In this document: one piece after another, positions 42,161 to 50,030 of the stretch | Layout of the letters: each line of letters opens with the position of its first letter | Position numbering within the stretch: position 1 is the stretch's first letter | Origin: Kribbella caucasensis | GTDB taxonomy: Bacteria; Actinomycetota; Actinomycetes; Propionibacteriales; Kribbellaceae | Length of the DNA stretch: 62,989 nt | Assembly (NCBI RefSeq): GCF_004361855.1 | Contig: NZ_SNWQ01000036.1 | Location: 1-62,989 of the forward strand | Reading direction: 5' to 3' | The notes under the pieces: model-generated | Database searches by the model: none | The model's input: only the letters and a program-made list of their open reading frames with translations | Told to the model about the DNA's origin: nothing | Translations under genes and position numbers: made by a program

Positions 42161-43200
42161 AGTTCTGCACGTACACGCTGATCGACAACTCCCCGGACCC
42201 GATCAGCGGAGTACAACTGACGCCGTACCAGCGGTTCCAGCATGTCGTGCAGCAGGCGCAATGGGCGGAGGAGCTCGGGTTCGACGCGTACGGCGTCGGG
42301 GAGCGGCACGCACAGCGGTTCATTTCGTCGTCCCCGCCGGTGGTGCTGTCCTACATCGCGGCGGTCACGTCGACGATCCGGCTGCTGACGACGGTGACCG
42401 TGCTGTCGCTGCTGGACCCGGTGCGGGTGGCAGAGGACTATGCGACGCTGGACCAACTGTCGGGTGGGCGGCTCGACATCATCATCGGGAAGGGGAACGA
42501 CCCGGACCAGAACGCGCTGTTCGGGTACTCCCTGGAAGGGCAGTGGGACCGAAACCGGGAGAAGTACGAGCTCCTGCGGCGGTTGCTGCGAGAGACGGCT
42601 GTCACCTGGTCGGGCTCCTACCGTCCTGCGTTGGTGGAGGCGACGACTCGGCCCCGGCCTTATCGGGCCGATGGCATCCCGCTGTGGCACGGCTCGGCGT
42701 CGTCGACCGAGTCCACCGAGCTTGCGGCCCGCTGGGGTGACCCATTGTTCTCGGCGAACGGGTTCCATCCGTTGGAGAAGTACGCCCGGCTGATCCGGCA
42801 CTACCGGGAGCAGTGGGAGGCGTACGGGCGTGATCCGGCCGACGCTGTGGTCGGGGCGGGGTTCAACGGGCTCTACGTGAAGGAGACCTCGCAGGAGGCG
42901 GTGGAGGGGTACCGGCCGATCTTCAACGCGTTCATGGACTCACCGGGCGCTCGGCACAACCAGTTGCCGTTCACCACGCTGGAGGAGTTCCTGGAGGGTG
43001 GGTCGGTGCTGGTCGGGTCGCCGGAGCAGGTCATCGACAAGTTCGGCCGCTACCAGGACGCCTTTGGCCACGAGCTGTCCGGCATCTCACTCGAGGTGGC
43101 CGGCCTCCCCGACGACGAGAACCGCGGATCGGTGGAGACGTTCGTCACAGAGGTGATGCCGGTACTGCGGTCGTCGTACCCAAGCAGGGTCTGGCGATAA
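42157..43200 (+). CDS. LLM class flavin-dependent oxidoreductase
   Basis: This is a 347-residue bacterial-luciferase-like protein: WAEELGFDAYGVGERHAQRF, LLTTVTVLSLLDPVRVAEDY, TLDQLSGGRLDIIIGKGNDP, GFNGLYVKETSQEAVEGYRP and VGSPEQVIDKF. It resembles the CE1758 group more than SsuD. It starts at GTG 42157, overlapping the DUF1684 stop as GTGA. It is the last gene of the eleven-gene plus-strand operon. Confidence 0.88.
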   Translation: MKFCTYTLIDNSPDPISGVQLTPYQRFQHVVQQAQWAEELGFDAYGVGERHAQRFISSSPPVVLSYIAAVTSTIRLLTTVTVLSLLDPVRVAEDYATLDQLSGGRLDIIIGKGNDPDQNALFGYSLEGQWDRNREKYELLRRLLRETAVTWSGSYRPALVEATTRPRPYRADGIPLWHGSASSTESTELAARWGDPLFSANGFHPLEKYARLIRHYREQWEAYGRDPADAVVGAGFNGLYVKETSQEAVEGYRPIFNAFMDSPGARHNQLPFTTLEEFLEGGSVLVGSPEQVIDKFGRYQDAFGHELSGISLEVAGLPDDENRGSVETFVTEVMPVLRSSYPSRVWR

Positions 43201-43654
43201 CCGTGCCTTGCTTCCCGGATGGAAAGCACCTCACCGACCCACCCGATCCCTCACCACCACGCTCCAACGCACCATCCGAGACGCCGACACGCTGGCACCT
43301 CCATGCCCCAACTGAGCGGCGCCAGAGTCTGGTCAGCGTCCCCGCTCGCGTCGCTGCCGAGCGCTCGCCTGATCACGTCATCGGCCGACGAGAGGCTCCC
43401 ACAACTGGACCGGTTCGGTGCGGCGCAGGTCGGCAGTGGCGGCAAGGCGCATCAGCGCCACCCTGTCCTGGACGCGAGCCGCGCCATCGCGCACCCCTTC
43501 GACGGCCAGACACCGCTGTCCGGTCATGGTGAACCTTCGAAAGCTGTGCGCGTGCTGCACCCGGATCGAGAAGACCGACGACAAGGGCAGAGCGGTCAGC
43601 CACTGAGCCAAGGCGAAGTACCGCGCCCACGACGGCGTGCGACAGCCGGCTGGC
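43201..43654. other. Intergenic region after the sulfur operon
   Basis: Open frames of 60-180 codons exist on both strands, but none has a family signature or a ribosome site. I see no clear terminator hairpin close to the operon end. Decayed coding sequence is possible. Confidence 0.4.
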
Positions 43655-44044
43655 TCAGACGTTGGCCGGCTGAGGAACGGCACGGATGGCACGCCTCGCA
43701 GCGACCACCGTCAGCGCGCCGAGGAGCATCACCAGCCAGCCGCCCGAGACGGGCTCGGTGATCACAATCAGCGCACCGATGACGACCAGCCACCAGCCCA
43801 ACGCGGCGGGCATCCGCCCCACGGTGCGCGCCGCCCAGCGGGCCATCCAAGCGACCGCCAGCAGGGCGACGCCGCTGACCATGAACCACACGACATAGCC
43901 GCGCTCTGCGTTGTCGGCAGTGCTGACCAGACCGTCTGCCAGCATGTCCCGGATCACTCCGGGCGACTCCACGACGCCGTACACGAGGTGCACCGCTCCG
44001 AGGATCGTCATCGACCTCGGCAACCATCGATCGAGTCCGGACAC
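43655..44044 (-). CDS. Small membrane protein (DUF6463-like)
   Basis: This is a 129-residue protein with four predicted helices (SMTILGAVHLVYGVV, YVVWFMVSGVALLAVAWMA, AALGWWLVVIGALIVI, GGWLVMLLGALTVVAA). I start it at GTG 44044 because GGGAGG lies five bases upstream; longer in-frame starts at 44083 and 44092 lack a site. It resembles its neighbour at 44125-44580 in layout, so the two look like a duplicated family, probably DUF6463. Function unknown. Confidence 0.7.
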   Translation of the reverse strand: MSGLDRWLPRSMTILGAVHLVYGVVESPGVIRDMLADGLVSTADNAERGYVVWFMVSGVALLAVAWMARWAARTVGRMPAALGWWLVVIGALIVITEPVSGGWLVMLLGALTVVAARRAIRAVPQPANV

Positions 44045-44124
44045 AATGCCTCCCAGTTGGAACTCCGTATGACTCCAGGTCATATGCAACATCGATTGCC
44101 CCCACCGCCGCCGGTGTGCGCGAA

Positions 44125-44580
44125 TCACGCCAGGTCTATCTCGCGGTCTCGGGCTGCTTCCGACCGATCTTCGCTCCGCGCAGCCCAGATGATGAGCGCC
44201 CCGGAGACTGTCCCGGCGAAGAACGGGGACGGCACAAGAAGGACGCCGCCTAACACACACCAAGTCGCGAGGCCCCAGCCGATCCCGGCGGGCACCGCCA
44301 CCCCTCGTCCAGCAAGGTGCCATGTCAGGCAACCCAAGAGAATCAGGGGCACGCCGAAGCTGCCCGGACCGGCCCAGAAGGTGACGTCATTCTGCAGGGA
44401 CTCCACCGTCTGATCGGCGCCCCCGCCCGTAAGCACGAGCGGGACGGCTGCCCACATCCCCCGATCCACCCAGCCGGCGACGTCCCCCCGGGCGACGAGC
44501 GCCAGCAAGGACAAGTGCCCTGTTCCCAGCACGATCATGATCCCGCTCGCCCAGCGGAGCAGTCGCTTTCCGGAGTTCAT
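44125..44580 (-). CDS. Small membrane protein (DUF6463-like)
   Basis: This 151-residue protein has four predicted helices. The N-terminal WASGIMIVLGTGHLSLLAL and GSFGVPLILLGCLTWHLAG parallel the neighbouring protein. ATG 44580 overlaps the DUF2867 stop as ATGA and follows GGGAGG. The three genes on this strand form an operon diverging from a TetR gene and are likely under its control. Function unknown. Confidence 0.75.
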   Translation of the reverse strand: MNSGKRLLRWASGIMIVLGTGHLSLLALVARGDVAGWVDRGMWAAVPLVLTGGGADQTVESLQNDVTFWAGPGSFGVPLILLGCLTWHLAGRGVAVPAGIGWGLATWCVLGGVLLVPSPFFAGTVSGALIIWAARSEDRSEAARDREIDLA

Positions 44581-45197
44581 CGTGACCTCCCATCTTCGTA
44601 GTCCGCCTCCGCAGGGTTGCGGTCGCGCCAGGCTCGTTCCCATTGCCGGGTCAGGGCGGGGTAGACGAAGACGTATCTGAAAGGCTTGATGGCGACCATG
44701 TACAGCCGACCGAACCGTCCGTTGGGCTTGACGAGAACGGCCATCCGCAGCTCATGGTCACCGTTCGCTCCTTGAACCCAGCCAAGATGCATCACGGTGT
44801 GCACGGTCTTGTTCGCCAGCTCGCGAGCGGCCTCCCGGTCGAGCTCGTAGATCGCTTTCAGGGGCATGCTCTCGTTGTCCGGGCCGCAGGGAGCGTCGCG
44901 GAGGTCGCCGGGCAGGCGGTCGCGGAGCGAGGCAACCCGCCCACCGACGCCCGCTGATGGTTTGTCCCAGCCGAGGAGTGCGCCGAGCTTCCACCGAACG
45001 GCGAACAAGAACCTCACCAGCCGCGACAGCTGCCCAGGTCCGCCGGCGGCTCGCATCGCCGCGAGCATCGTCGGGAAGTCGTCAGGCCCGGCTCCCGGAG
45101 TGCGGAACGACCACACATCCTCGACCGAGAAGTCACTCGTGAGTTCGTGGATGCGCCACGGCTGCTCGGTGTACGTGGTCTCTGCGAGTCGTAGCAC
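44577..45197 (-). CDS. DUF2867 domain-containing protein
   Basis: This 206-residue protein fits DUF2867: WRIHELTSDFSVEDVWSFRT, RLVRFLFAVRWKLGALLGWD, HTVMHLGWV and YMVAIKPFRYVFVYPALTRQ near the end. Members are predicted cytoplasmic or membrane-associated SRPBCC-like proteins of unknown function, often next to TetR genes as here. First gene of the minus operon; its promoter overlaps the palindromes at 45216-45254. Confidence 0.85.
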   Translation of the reverse strand: MLRLAETTYTEQPWRIHELTSDFSVEDVWSFRTPGAGPDDFPTMLAAMRAAGGPGQLSRLVRFLFAVRWKLGALLGWDKPSAGVGGRVASLRDRLPGDLRDAPCGPDNESMPLKAIYELDREAARELANKTVHTVMHLGWVQGANGDHELRMAVLVKPNGRFGRLYMVAIKPFRYVFVYPALTRQWERAWRDRNPAEADYEDGRSR

Positions 45198-45215
45198 GGT
45201 CCGACCTCTCGTTTA

Positions 45216-45254
45216 TACGGCGCCGTACAGTTCGTTTGTACGGTAGCGTACAAA
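45216..45254. promoter_or_regulatory. Two TetR-type operators in divergent promoter
   Basis: TACGGCGCCGTA (45216-45227) is a perfect 12-bp palindrome. TTTGTACG-GTAG-CGTACAAA (45235-45254) is an 8-bp inverted repeat with a 4-base spacer. Both contain the GTACG/CGTAC core common to TetR operators, and they lie between the DUF2867 and TetR starts. Confidence 0.7.
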
Positions 45255-45281
45255 ATCAACGCGATCAATGGAGGTGGCCAG

Positions 45282-45839
45282 ATTCCCGCTGTCGCCCGCA
45301 CACCACGAACTCGCTGGATCGAGGCGGGCCTCGAAGCCCTCGCCCAGGGAGGACCCGACGCGGTCCGCGTCGAGACGCTCGCCGCCGAACTCGGCGTGAC
45401 GAAGGGCGGGTTCTATGGGTACTTCGACGGCCGTCCCGCGTTGCTCACCGAGATGCTCGACGAGTGGGAACGCCGCTGTACCAAAGAGGTCATCGCCCAG
45501 GTCGACGCCGAAGGTGGCGACGGCGCCGAGCGGATCCGGCGGGCCGGTCAACTGACCTTCTCAGAAGACCTTCACAGGATCGATCTCGCGGTCCGGGCCT
45601 GGGCCCACCACGACCAATCCGTCGCGACGCGCCTGCGACGTATCGACAACGAGCGCATGGAGTTCCTGCGGAAGATGTTCAGCACCTTCATCACCGACCC
45701 CGACGAGATCGAGGCACGCAGCACCCTGGCCTTCGCGCTCGCGATCGGCCGCCACTTCATCGTCGCGGACCACCCCGGGCACACCAAACGCGAAGCCATC
45801 CAACTTGCCGGAGAACTCCTCTTGCGCCCGCATCTGTGA
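45282..45839 (+). CDS. TetR family regulator with no standard start codon
   Basis: The product (about 185 residues) has a full TetR helix-turn-helix: RTRWIEAGLEALAQGG, VRVETLAAELGVTKGGFYGY, then an HHDQSVATRLRRIDNERM C-terminal region. The coding frame opens without ATG, GTG or TTG before the HTH. A GGAGG site lies seven bases before an ATT at 45282. ATG 45268 and GTG 45274 are one frame off, and GTG 45396 is inside the HTH. Either ATT is used, or a one-base indel separates the start from the body. It diverges from the DUF2867 operon. Confidence 0.75.
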   Translation: MPAVARTPRTRWIEAGLEALAQGGPDAVRVETLAAELGVTKGGFYGYFDGRPALLTEMLDEWERRCTKEVIAQVDAEGGDGAERIRRAGQLTFSEDLHRIDLAVRAWAHHDQSVATRLRRIDNERMEFLRKMFSTFITDPDEIEARSTLAFALAIGRHFIVADHPGHTKREAIQLAGELLLRPHL

Positions 45840-45951
45840 ACGTCCGATTCGCGGTGCGGACGTAGAGCCGACATATCGGGTCTCAGGCTTTCGCGGACCC
45901 GGCTGTCATGCTTTTCGCCGTTGTACGACCCGCAGATGAAGAGGTTCCGCG

Positions 45952-46689
45952 TCAGCGGGGGGTAAGGACGCAGAACTCGTTGCCCTCCGGGTCGGCGAGG
46001 ACCGTCCACGGCACGTCGCCCTGGCCGACGTCGATGTCGGTGGCGCCGAGAGCCCGCAACCGAGCCACCTCCGCCGCTTGATCGTCACCGGGGTATGGCA
46101 GCAGGTCGAGATGGACACGGTTCCACACGGTCGGCGTGCCGGGCCTGCGAAGGAACTCCAGATACGGCCCGACACCCTTGGCCGAACGCAGGACTGCATG
46201 ATCGTCGGTCACCTCGTGCAAACTCCAGTCCATCGCCTCGCCCCAGAACCGCGCCATGGCCCGCGGATCCGCGCAGTCGACCACCACCGCGGCGATCGGC
46301 CCGGTGTCCCGGTAGTTCTCCCGGGGCTCCAGCACGCAGAACACGTTGCCCTCCGGGTCGGCCAGGACCGTCCACGGGACGTCGCCCTGGCCCACATCGG
46401 CGGGCGTCGCACCGAGCTCCATCAGACGCGCGACCAACTCCGCCTGATGAGCCGCAGAGGTGGTGGCGAGATCGAGGTGCACGCGGTACTTCACCGTTTC
46501 GGGGTCCGGGACAGCGACGACATCGACGCAGACGGCGACGGGGTCCGGCCACACGAAGCCGACGGGTTCAACGTTGGTCACACCGGGTCCCTCGCTGGAA
46601 ACACCCCAGCCGAGCGCCTCCGCCCAGAACCGGCCGAGCGCTGAGTCGTCCCGAGCCTTGAAATTCACCTGAACAAGTCGCAGCGCCAT
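45952..46689 (-). CDS. VOC family protein, two glyoxalase-like domains
   Basis: This 245-residue protein is an internal duplication of a VOC (glyoxalase/bleomycin-resistance fold) domain. Both halves end in the same DVGQGDVPWTVLADPEGN-FCVL stretch (about 98-118 and 222-242). The first repeat starts MALRLVQVNFKARDD, the second IAAVVVDCADPRAMARFWGE. Metal ligand positions are only partly conserved. Function unknown. It is a monocistronic gene on the minus strand. Confidence 0.88.
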   Translation of the reverse strand: MALRLVQVNFKARDDSALGRFWAEALGWGVSSEGPGVTNVEPVGFVWPDPVAVCVDVVAVPDPETVKYRVHLDLATTSAAHQAELVARLMELGATPADVGQGDVPWTVLADPEGNVFCVLEPRENYRDTGPIAAVVVDCADPRAMARFWGEAMDWSLHEVTDDHAVLRSAKGVGPYLEFLRRPGTPTVWNRVHLDLLPYPGDDQAAEVARLRALGATDIDVGQGDVPWTVLADPEGNEFCVLTPR

Positions 46690-46768
46690 GCCGCCGATCC
46701 TATGCCCGCGTGCCGCGCCGGTGGAGCAATAGCCATCCTGAGCGTCTCTACCGACGGGGTGAAACAGA

Positions 46769-46802
46769 CGAAGGGCGCCAACCTCATGGTTCGCGCCCTT
46801 CG
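46769..46802 (-). terminator. Terminator hairpin after sugar ABC operon
   Basis: CGAAGGGCGC (46769-46778) pairs perfectly with GCGCCCTTCG (46793-46802), loop 14 bases, directly downstream of the binding-protein stop on the minus strand. The following bases on that strand, GTCTGTTT, are moderately T-rich. Confidence 0.65.
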
Positions 46803-46805
46803 GCG

Positions 46806-48071
46806 TCAGGAGCCGGCTTTGTAGTCGGTGTCCATGGCTTTGAGGACCTTGTCGGGGGTGGATTGGTTGCTGAAGATCTCCTGGAGGCCGCTGAGCATCG
46901 TTTGCTGCACCTTGGGGTTGGGCCAGAGCTGGTCCATGAAGGGCACGGTCTTGTTGTCGGTGATGTACGTCGACAGTTCGGCCAGCGACGGGTCGGCGGT
47001 GTAGCCGGTGTCGGGGAGGGACGGCAGGCCGCCCTGTTTCTTGACGAACAGGTTCATCCCCTCCGGTGACATCACGAAGTTGACGAACTTCAGCGCGAGG
47101 TCCTTGTTCTTCGCCTTGGCGTTGACCCCGTATCCGGCGCCGGCCGCAGCGGGCATCAGGAACTCGCTCGGGTTGTCGGTGGCGGGCAGCGCCTTCAGGG
47201 TGAACTTGCCGGCCGGGTTCTTCCCCTTGAGCAGCGCAACGACCCAGTTGCCCTGGATGATGCCGAGCGTCTTACCGGTCGCGGCGAGCGTCTGGCTGGC
47301 CTCGTAACTGGTGCCGAGCGGATTCTTCTGGAAGCAGCCGGTCTTCTCCATCTGGAGGTACTTGTCCATCGCCGTGGTCCAGGGTGAATCGGCGAACGTG
47401 GCTTGGCCCGCCTCCATCTTCGACGCGAACTCCCGGTCCGGGCCGAAGACGGTGGTGGCCACCAGGGCGTACAGGACGATCTGCGTCACCCAGTTGTCTT
47501 GGTTGCCCAGGGCAAAGGCTGGAGTCCCCTTCGCGGCAGCGGCCTTGCAGAAGGACAGCAGCTCGGTCCAGGTACCGGGTGGCGTGAGCCCGGACTTGTC
47601 CAGGGCGTCCTGGTTGTAGACCGCACCGATGCCGTTCTGGCCGAAGATCGCGGTGTAGGTCTTGTCTTCGTACTGCGCGACGCTCTTGATCGCGGGTGGC
47701 AACTTCGCGGCCCAGGCCTGGTCGGACAGGTCGAGAAGGTAACCGGGCTGGGCGAGGACGTAGGTGGCGCCGGGGTTGCCGTTGCCGGGCCATACCGACA
47801 TCACGTCGGGAGCGGTGCCGGACGACAGCTGGGTGCGGATCTGTTGCTGGTACTGGTCGGCGCCGCTGGTGGTGAAGCGCACGTCGACACCGGGGTTGGC
47901 TTTCTTGAAGGCCTCGATGACGTCCTCGATGGACCCCTGGTCGACGGAGGCGAGGGTCAGCACCTGCGTGTCGGTGGTGCCGCTGCCGGCGTTGGTACCA
48001 CCGCTGCAGGCGGCCAGCAGGCTGCCCGCCGTCAGGATGGCCGCCGCGGCCGCCAGTCTGGATGTTCTCAT
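46806..48071 (-). CDS. Sugar ABC transporter solute-binding lipoprotein (family 1)
   Basis: This 421-residue extracellular binding protein has a lipobox LLAAC (Cys 22). Family-1 landmarks are FKKANPGVDVRFTT, LSSGTAPDVMSVWPGNGN, GIGAVYNQDALDKSG, GIIQGNWVVALLKGKNP, AAAGAGYGVNAKAKNKDLAL and FVNFVMSPEG. Start ATG 48071; the longer in-frame reading upstream overlaps the permease gene. It is the promoter-distal gene of a three-gene importer, preceded by permeases MalG-like and MalF-like. Substrate is likely an oligosaccharide. Confidence 0.92.
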   Translation of the reverse strand: MRTSRLAAAAAILTAGSLLAACSGGTNAGSGTTDTQVLTLASVDQGSIEDVIEAFKKANPGVDVRFTTSGADQYQQQIRTQLSSGTAPDVMSVWPGNGNPGATYVLAQPGYLLDLSDQAWAAKLPPAIKSVAQYEDKTYTAIFGQNGIGAVYNQDALDKSGLTPPGTWTELLSFCKAAAAKGTPAFALGNQDNWVTQIVLYALVATTVFGPDREFASKMEAGQATFADSPWTTAMDKYLQMEKTGCFQKNPLGTSYEASQTLAATGKTLGIIQGNWVVALLKGKNPAGKFTLKALPATDNPSEFLMPAAAGAGYGVNAKAKNKDLALKFVNFVMSPEGMNLFVKKQGGLPSLPDTGYTADPSLAELSTYITDNKTVPFMDQLWPNPKVQQTMLSGLQEIFSNQSTPDKVLKAMDTDYKAGS

Positions 48072-48118
48072 GATGTCTCCAACGTGGATGGGTTGAGATC
48101 GGGTAGGTCCGGAACGTG

Positions 48119-48940
48119 TCATCCCTTGAGGCCTCCGGCGAAGCCGTTGATGATGCTGCGCTGCAATGCGAAGTAGACGGCGAGGATCGGCACGATGCTG
48201 ATCACCAGAGCGGCGAAGACGAGGTTCCAATCGGTGACGTACTGGCCGACGAAGCCGGCGATCGCGACGGGCATGGTCTGCTGTGCGCTGCCACTGAGGT
48301 ACAGCAGCGGCGTGAAGAAGTCGTTCCACACCGAGACGGCGTTGAGCACCAGCGCGGTCACCGTGATCGGTTTCAGCATCGGGAACACGACATACCGGAA
48401 GCCCTGCGTCGGCGTACAGCCGTCGATGAGGGCCGCGTCCTCGAAGTCCCGCGGCAACGCCCGCAGGAAGCCGACGTACAGGAACGTGGTGAAGGGCACT
48501 TGAAGTCCGGAGTAGAAGAGGATCAGTGCCCACGGGGTGCCGAGCAGGCCGAGGTCGCGCATCGTCTGATAGAGCGGCAATGCGGCGAGCTGGAACGGCA
48601 GCACCAGGCCGAGCATGATCAGCAGGAACAACCCGCGTGACCAGCGAGCCGTGGCCCGGGCCAGTGGATACGCCGCGAACGACGAGACGGCCAGCACGAT
48701 GACGACGCTGACGGCCGTGACCACGACGCTGTTGAGTAGTGCACCGCCGAGCGCGCCCTGCTGCCATGCCTGGGTGAAGTTGTCGAGCGTGGGCGAAGTG
48801 GTCGGCCGGATCGGCGAGGACGTGTCGGACGGCGCGCGGACGGCCAGGTTCACCAGGACGTACAGAGGGAAGCCGACCACCAGGGCGACGCCGATCATCA
48901 GCAGTTCCAGCCCGAACGTGCGTCCGCGGTAGCGCCTCAT
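48119..48940 (-). CDS. Sugar ABC transporter permease, MalG-like
   Basis: This is a 273-residue permease with six helices. The EAA loop is ALPRDFEDAALIDGCTPTQG (about 178-197), followed by NAVSVWNDFFTPLLYLSG and the usual terminal FALQRSIINGFAGGLKG. ATG 48940 overlaps the MalF-like stop as ATGA; a longer in-frame reading is a shadow of that gene. It pairs with the 48937-49884 permease in the membrane. The degraded remnant at 4349 belongs to the same class. Confidence 0.92.
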   Translation of the reverse strand: MRRYRGRTFGLELLMIGVALVVGFPLYVLVNLAVRAPSDTSSPIRPTTSPTLDNFTQAWQQGALGGALLNSVVVTAVSVVIVLAVSSFAAYPLARATARWSRGLFLLIMLGLVLPFQLAALPLYQTMRDLGLLGTPWALILFYSGLQVPFTTFLYVGFLRALPRDFEDAALIDGCTPTQGFRYVVFPMLKPITVTALVLNAVSVWNDFFTPLLYLSGSAQQTMPVAIAGFVGQYVTDWNLVFAALVISIVPILAVYFALQRSIINGFAGGLKG

Positions 48941-49884
48941 GACGCGGCCCTCTCGTTGCGGGACAGTACGACGTACTGACCGGTCGAGGCGATCGCCACG
49001 ATGATCGTGAGTACGACGGCGAGCGCGATGCTGTACCCGAACTCCCCCAAGGTGAAGGCGTCCTTGTAGATCAGCGTCGACAACGTGTCGGTCGCGTGCC
49101 CGGGACCGCCGCCGGTCAACGCGTACACCTGGTCGAAGAGCTTGATCCCGCCGATGATCGACAGCATCAGGTTGATCGTGAACGCCGGCGCGAGCAGCGG
49201 CCGGATGACCGACCAGAACCGCCGTACCGGCCCCGCCCCGTCGATGTCCGCGGCCTCGTAGATCTCCTTCGGCACCGACTGCAGCCCGGCCAGGAAGATG
49301 ACCATCGAGTACCCGGCGAACTGCCACACGATGACACCGACGATCGACCAGAGGGCCAGTCCCGGGTCGCCCAGCCAGTCCTGTTGCCAGGAGGCCAGCC
49401 CGACCGCACCGAGCAGGCTGTTCACCGCACCGTCGGGGCCGAGCAGGTTTCGCCACAGGTACGCGGTCACGATCGGCGTGACCACCGCTGGAGCGAACAG
49501 GAACACCCGAAGTACGTTGCGGGACTTGATGGTGCTGTTCACCCCGAGCGCCAGCACCAGGCCGAGCCCGTTCTGGATGATCGTGATCGCCACCGCTATC
49601 AGCAGCGTGTGCCAGATCGCCTGTACCGCGTCGGGGTCGCGGACCATGGCGGTGAAGTTGTCCAGGCCGACCAGGGAGTAGACCGGGTTGAGGCCGTCCC
49701 AGTCGGTGAAGGCGTAGTACACACCGCGAGCGCTCGGCAGCAGTACGACGAAGGCGAACAGAACCATCGCCGGCGCCGCGAACCACCACGGCGGTGTCGT
49801 GTGAAGCCGGCCGCCCGGCGGCGTCACGCGGCGACGAGCGGGAGCGACCCCGGCCCGGTCCGGACGTTGGTCGATCATCGTCAC
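48937..49884 (-). CDS. Sugar ABC transporter permease, MalF-like
   Basis: This is a permease of about 315 residues with six helices: WFAAPAMVLFAFVVLLPSAR, VVTPIVTAYLWRNLLGPDG, EAA loop SVPKEIYEAADIDGAGPVRR and ALTGGGPGHATDTLS. I start it at GTG 49884 (AAAGGCGGG seven bases before) rather than ATG 49914, since that ATG is part of a perfect operator palindrome. Alternatives are ATG 49878 or 49914. It is the first gene of the importer operon, repressed by the divergent LacI-type protein. Confidence 0.87.
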   Translation of the reverse strand: MTMIDQRPDRAGVAPARRRVTPPGGRLHTTPPWWFAAPAMVLFAFVVLLPSARGVYYAFTDWDGLNPVYSLVGLDNFTAMVRDPDAVQAIWHTLLIAVAITIIQNGLGLVLALGVNSTIKSRNVLRVFLFAPAVVTPIVTAYLWRNLLGPDGAVNSLLGAVGLASWQQDWLGDPGLALWSIVGVIVWQFAGYSMVIFLAGLQSVPKEIYEAADIDGAGPVRRFWSVIRPLLAPAFTINLMLSIIGGIKLFDQVYALTGGGPGHATDTLSTLIYKDAFTLGEFGYSIALAVVLTIIVAIASTGQYVVLSRNERAAS

Positions 49885-49900
49885 TGACGCACCCGCCTTT

Positions 49901-49936
49901 ATGAAACGTTTCATCGAATGTGGGCAACGTTCCCCA
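49901..49936. promoter_or_regulatory. LacI-type operators before sugar ABC operon
   Basis: ATGAAAC-GTTTCAT (49901-49914) is a perfect palindrome. TGGGCAACGTTCCCCA (49921-49936) is palindromic with one mismatched pair. Both carry the central AACGTT-type CG expected for LacI-family repressors, just upstream of the MalF-like gene. Confidence 0.7.
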
Positions 49937-49992
49937 AAAAGTTGTCCAGACTCTAGGAGCAGGTTCGAAGTAACGTCAATATGTCAGGCACT

Positions 49993-50015
49993 TATAGTCT
50001 GAGTAACGTTCCCCA
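49993..50015 (+). promoter_or_regulatory. lacI promoter element and second operator
   Basis: TATAGT at 49993-49998 is a candidate -10 box, directly followed by TGAGTAACGTTCCCCA (50000-50015). That sequence shares AACGTTCCCCA with the 49921 operator. The position over the start site suggests autorepression by the LacI protein. Confidence 0.55.
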
Positions 50016-50030
50016 AACCGGAGGTACTCG

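Noticed and set aside
43219..43761. 180-codon plus-strand open frame after the sulfur operon
   Set aside because: His/Pro/Arg-rich, no ribosome site, overlaps a better minus-strand membrane-protein gene.
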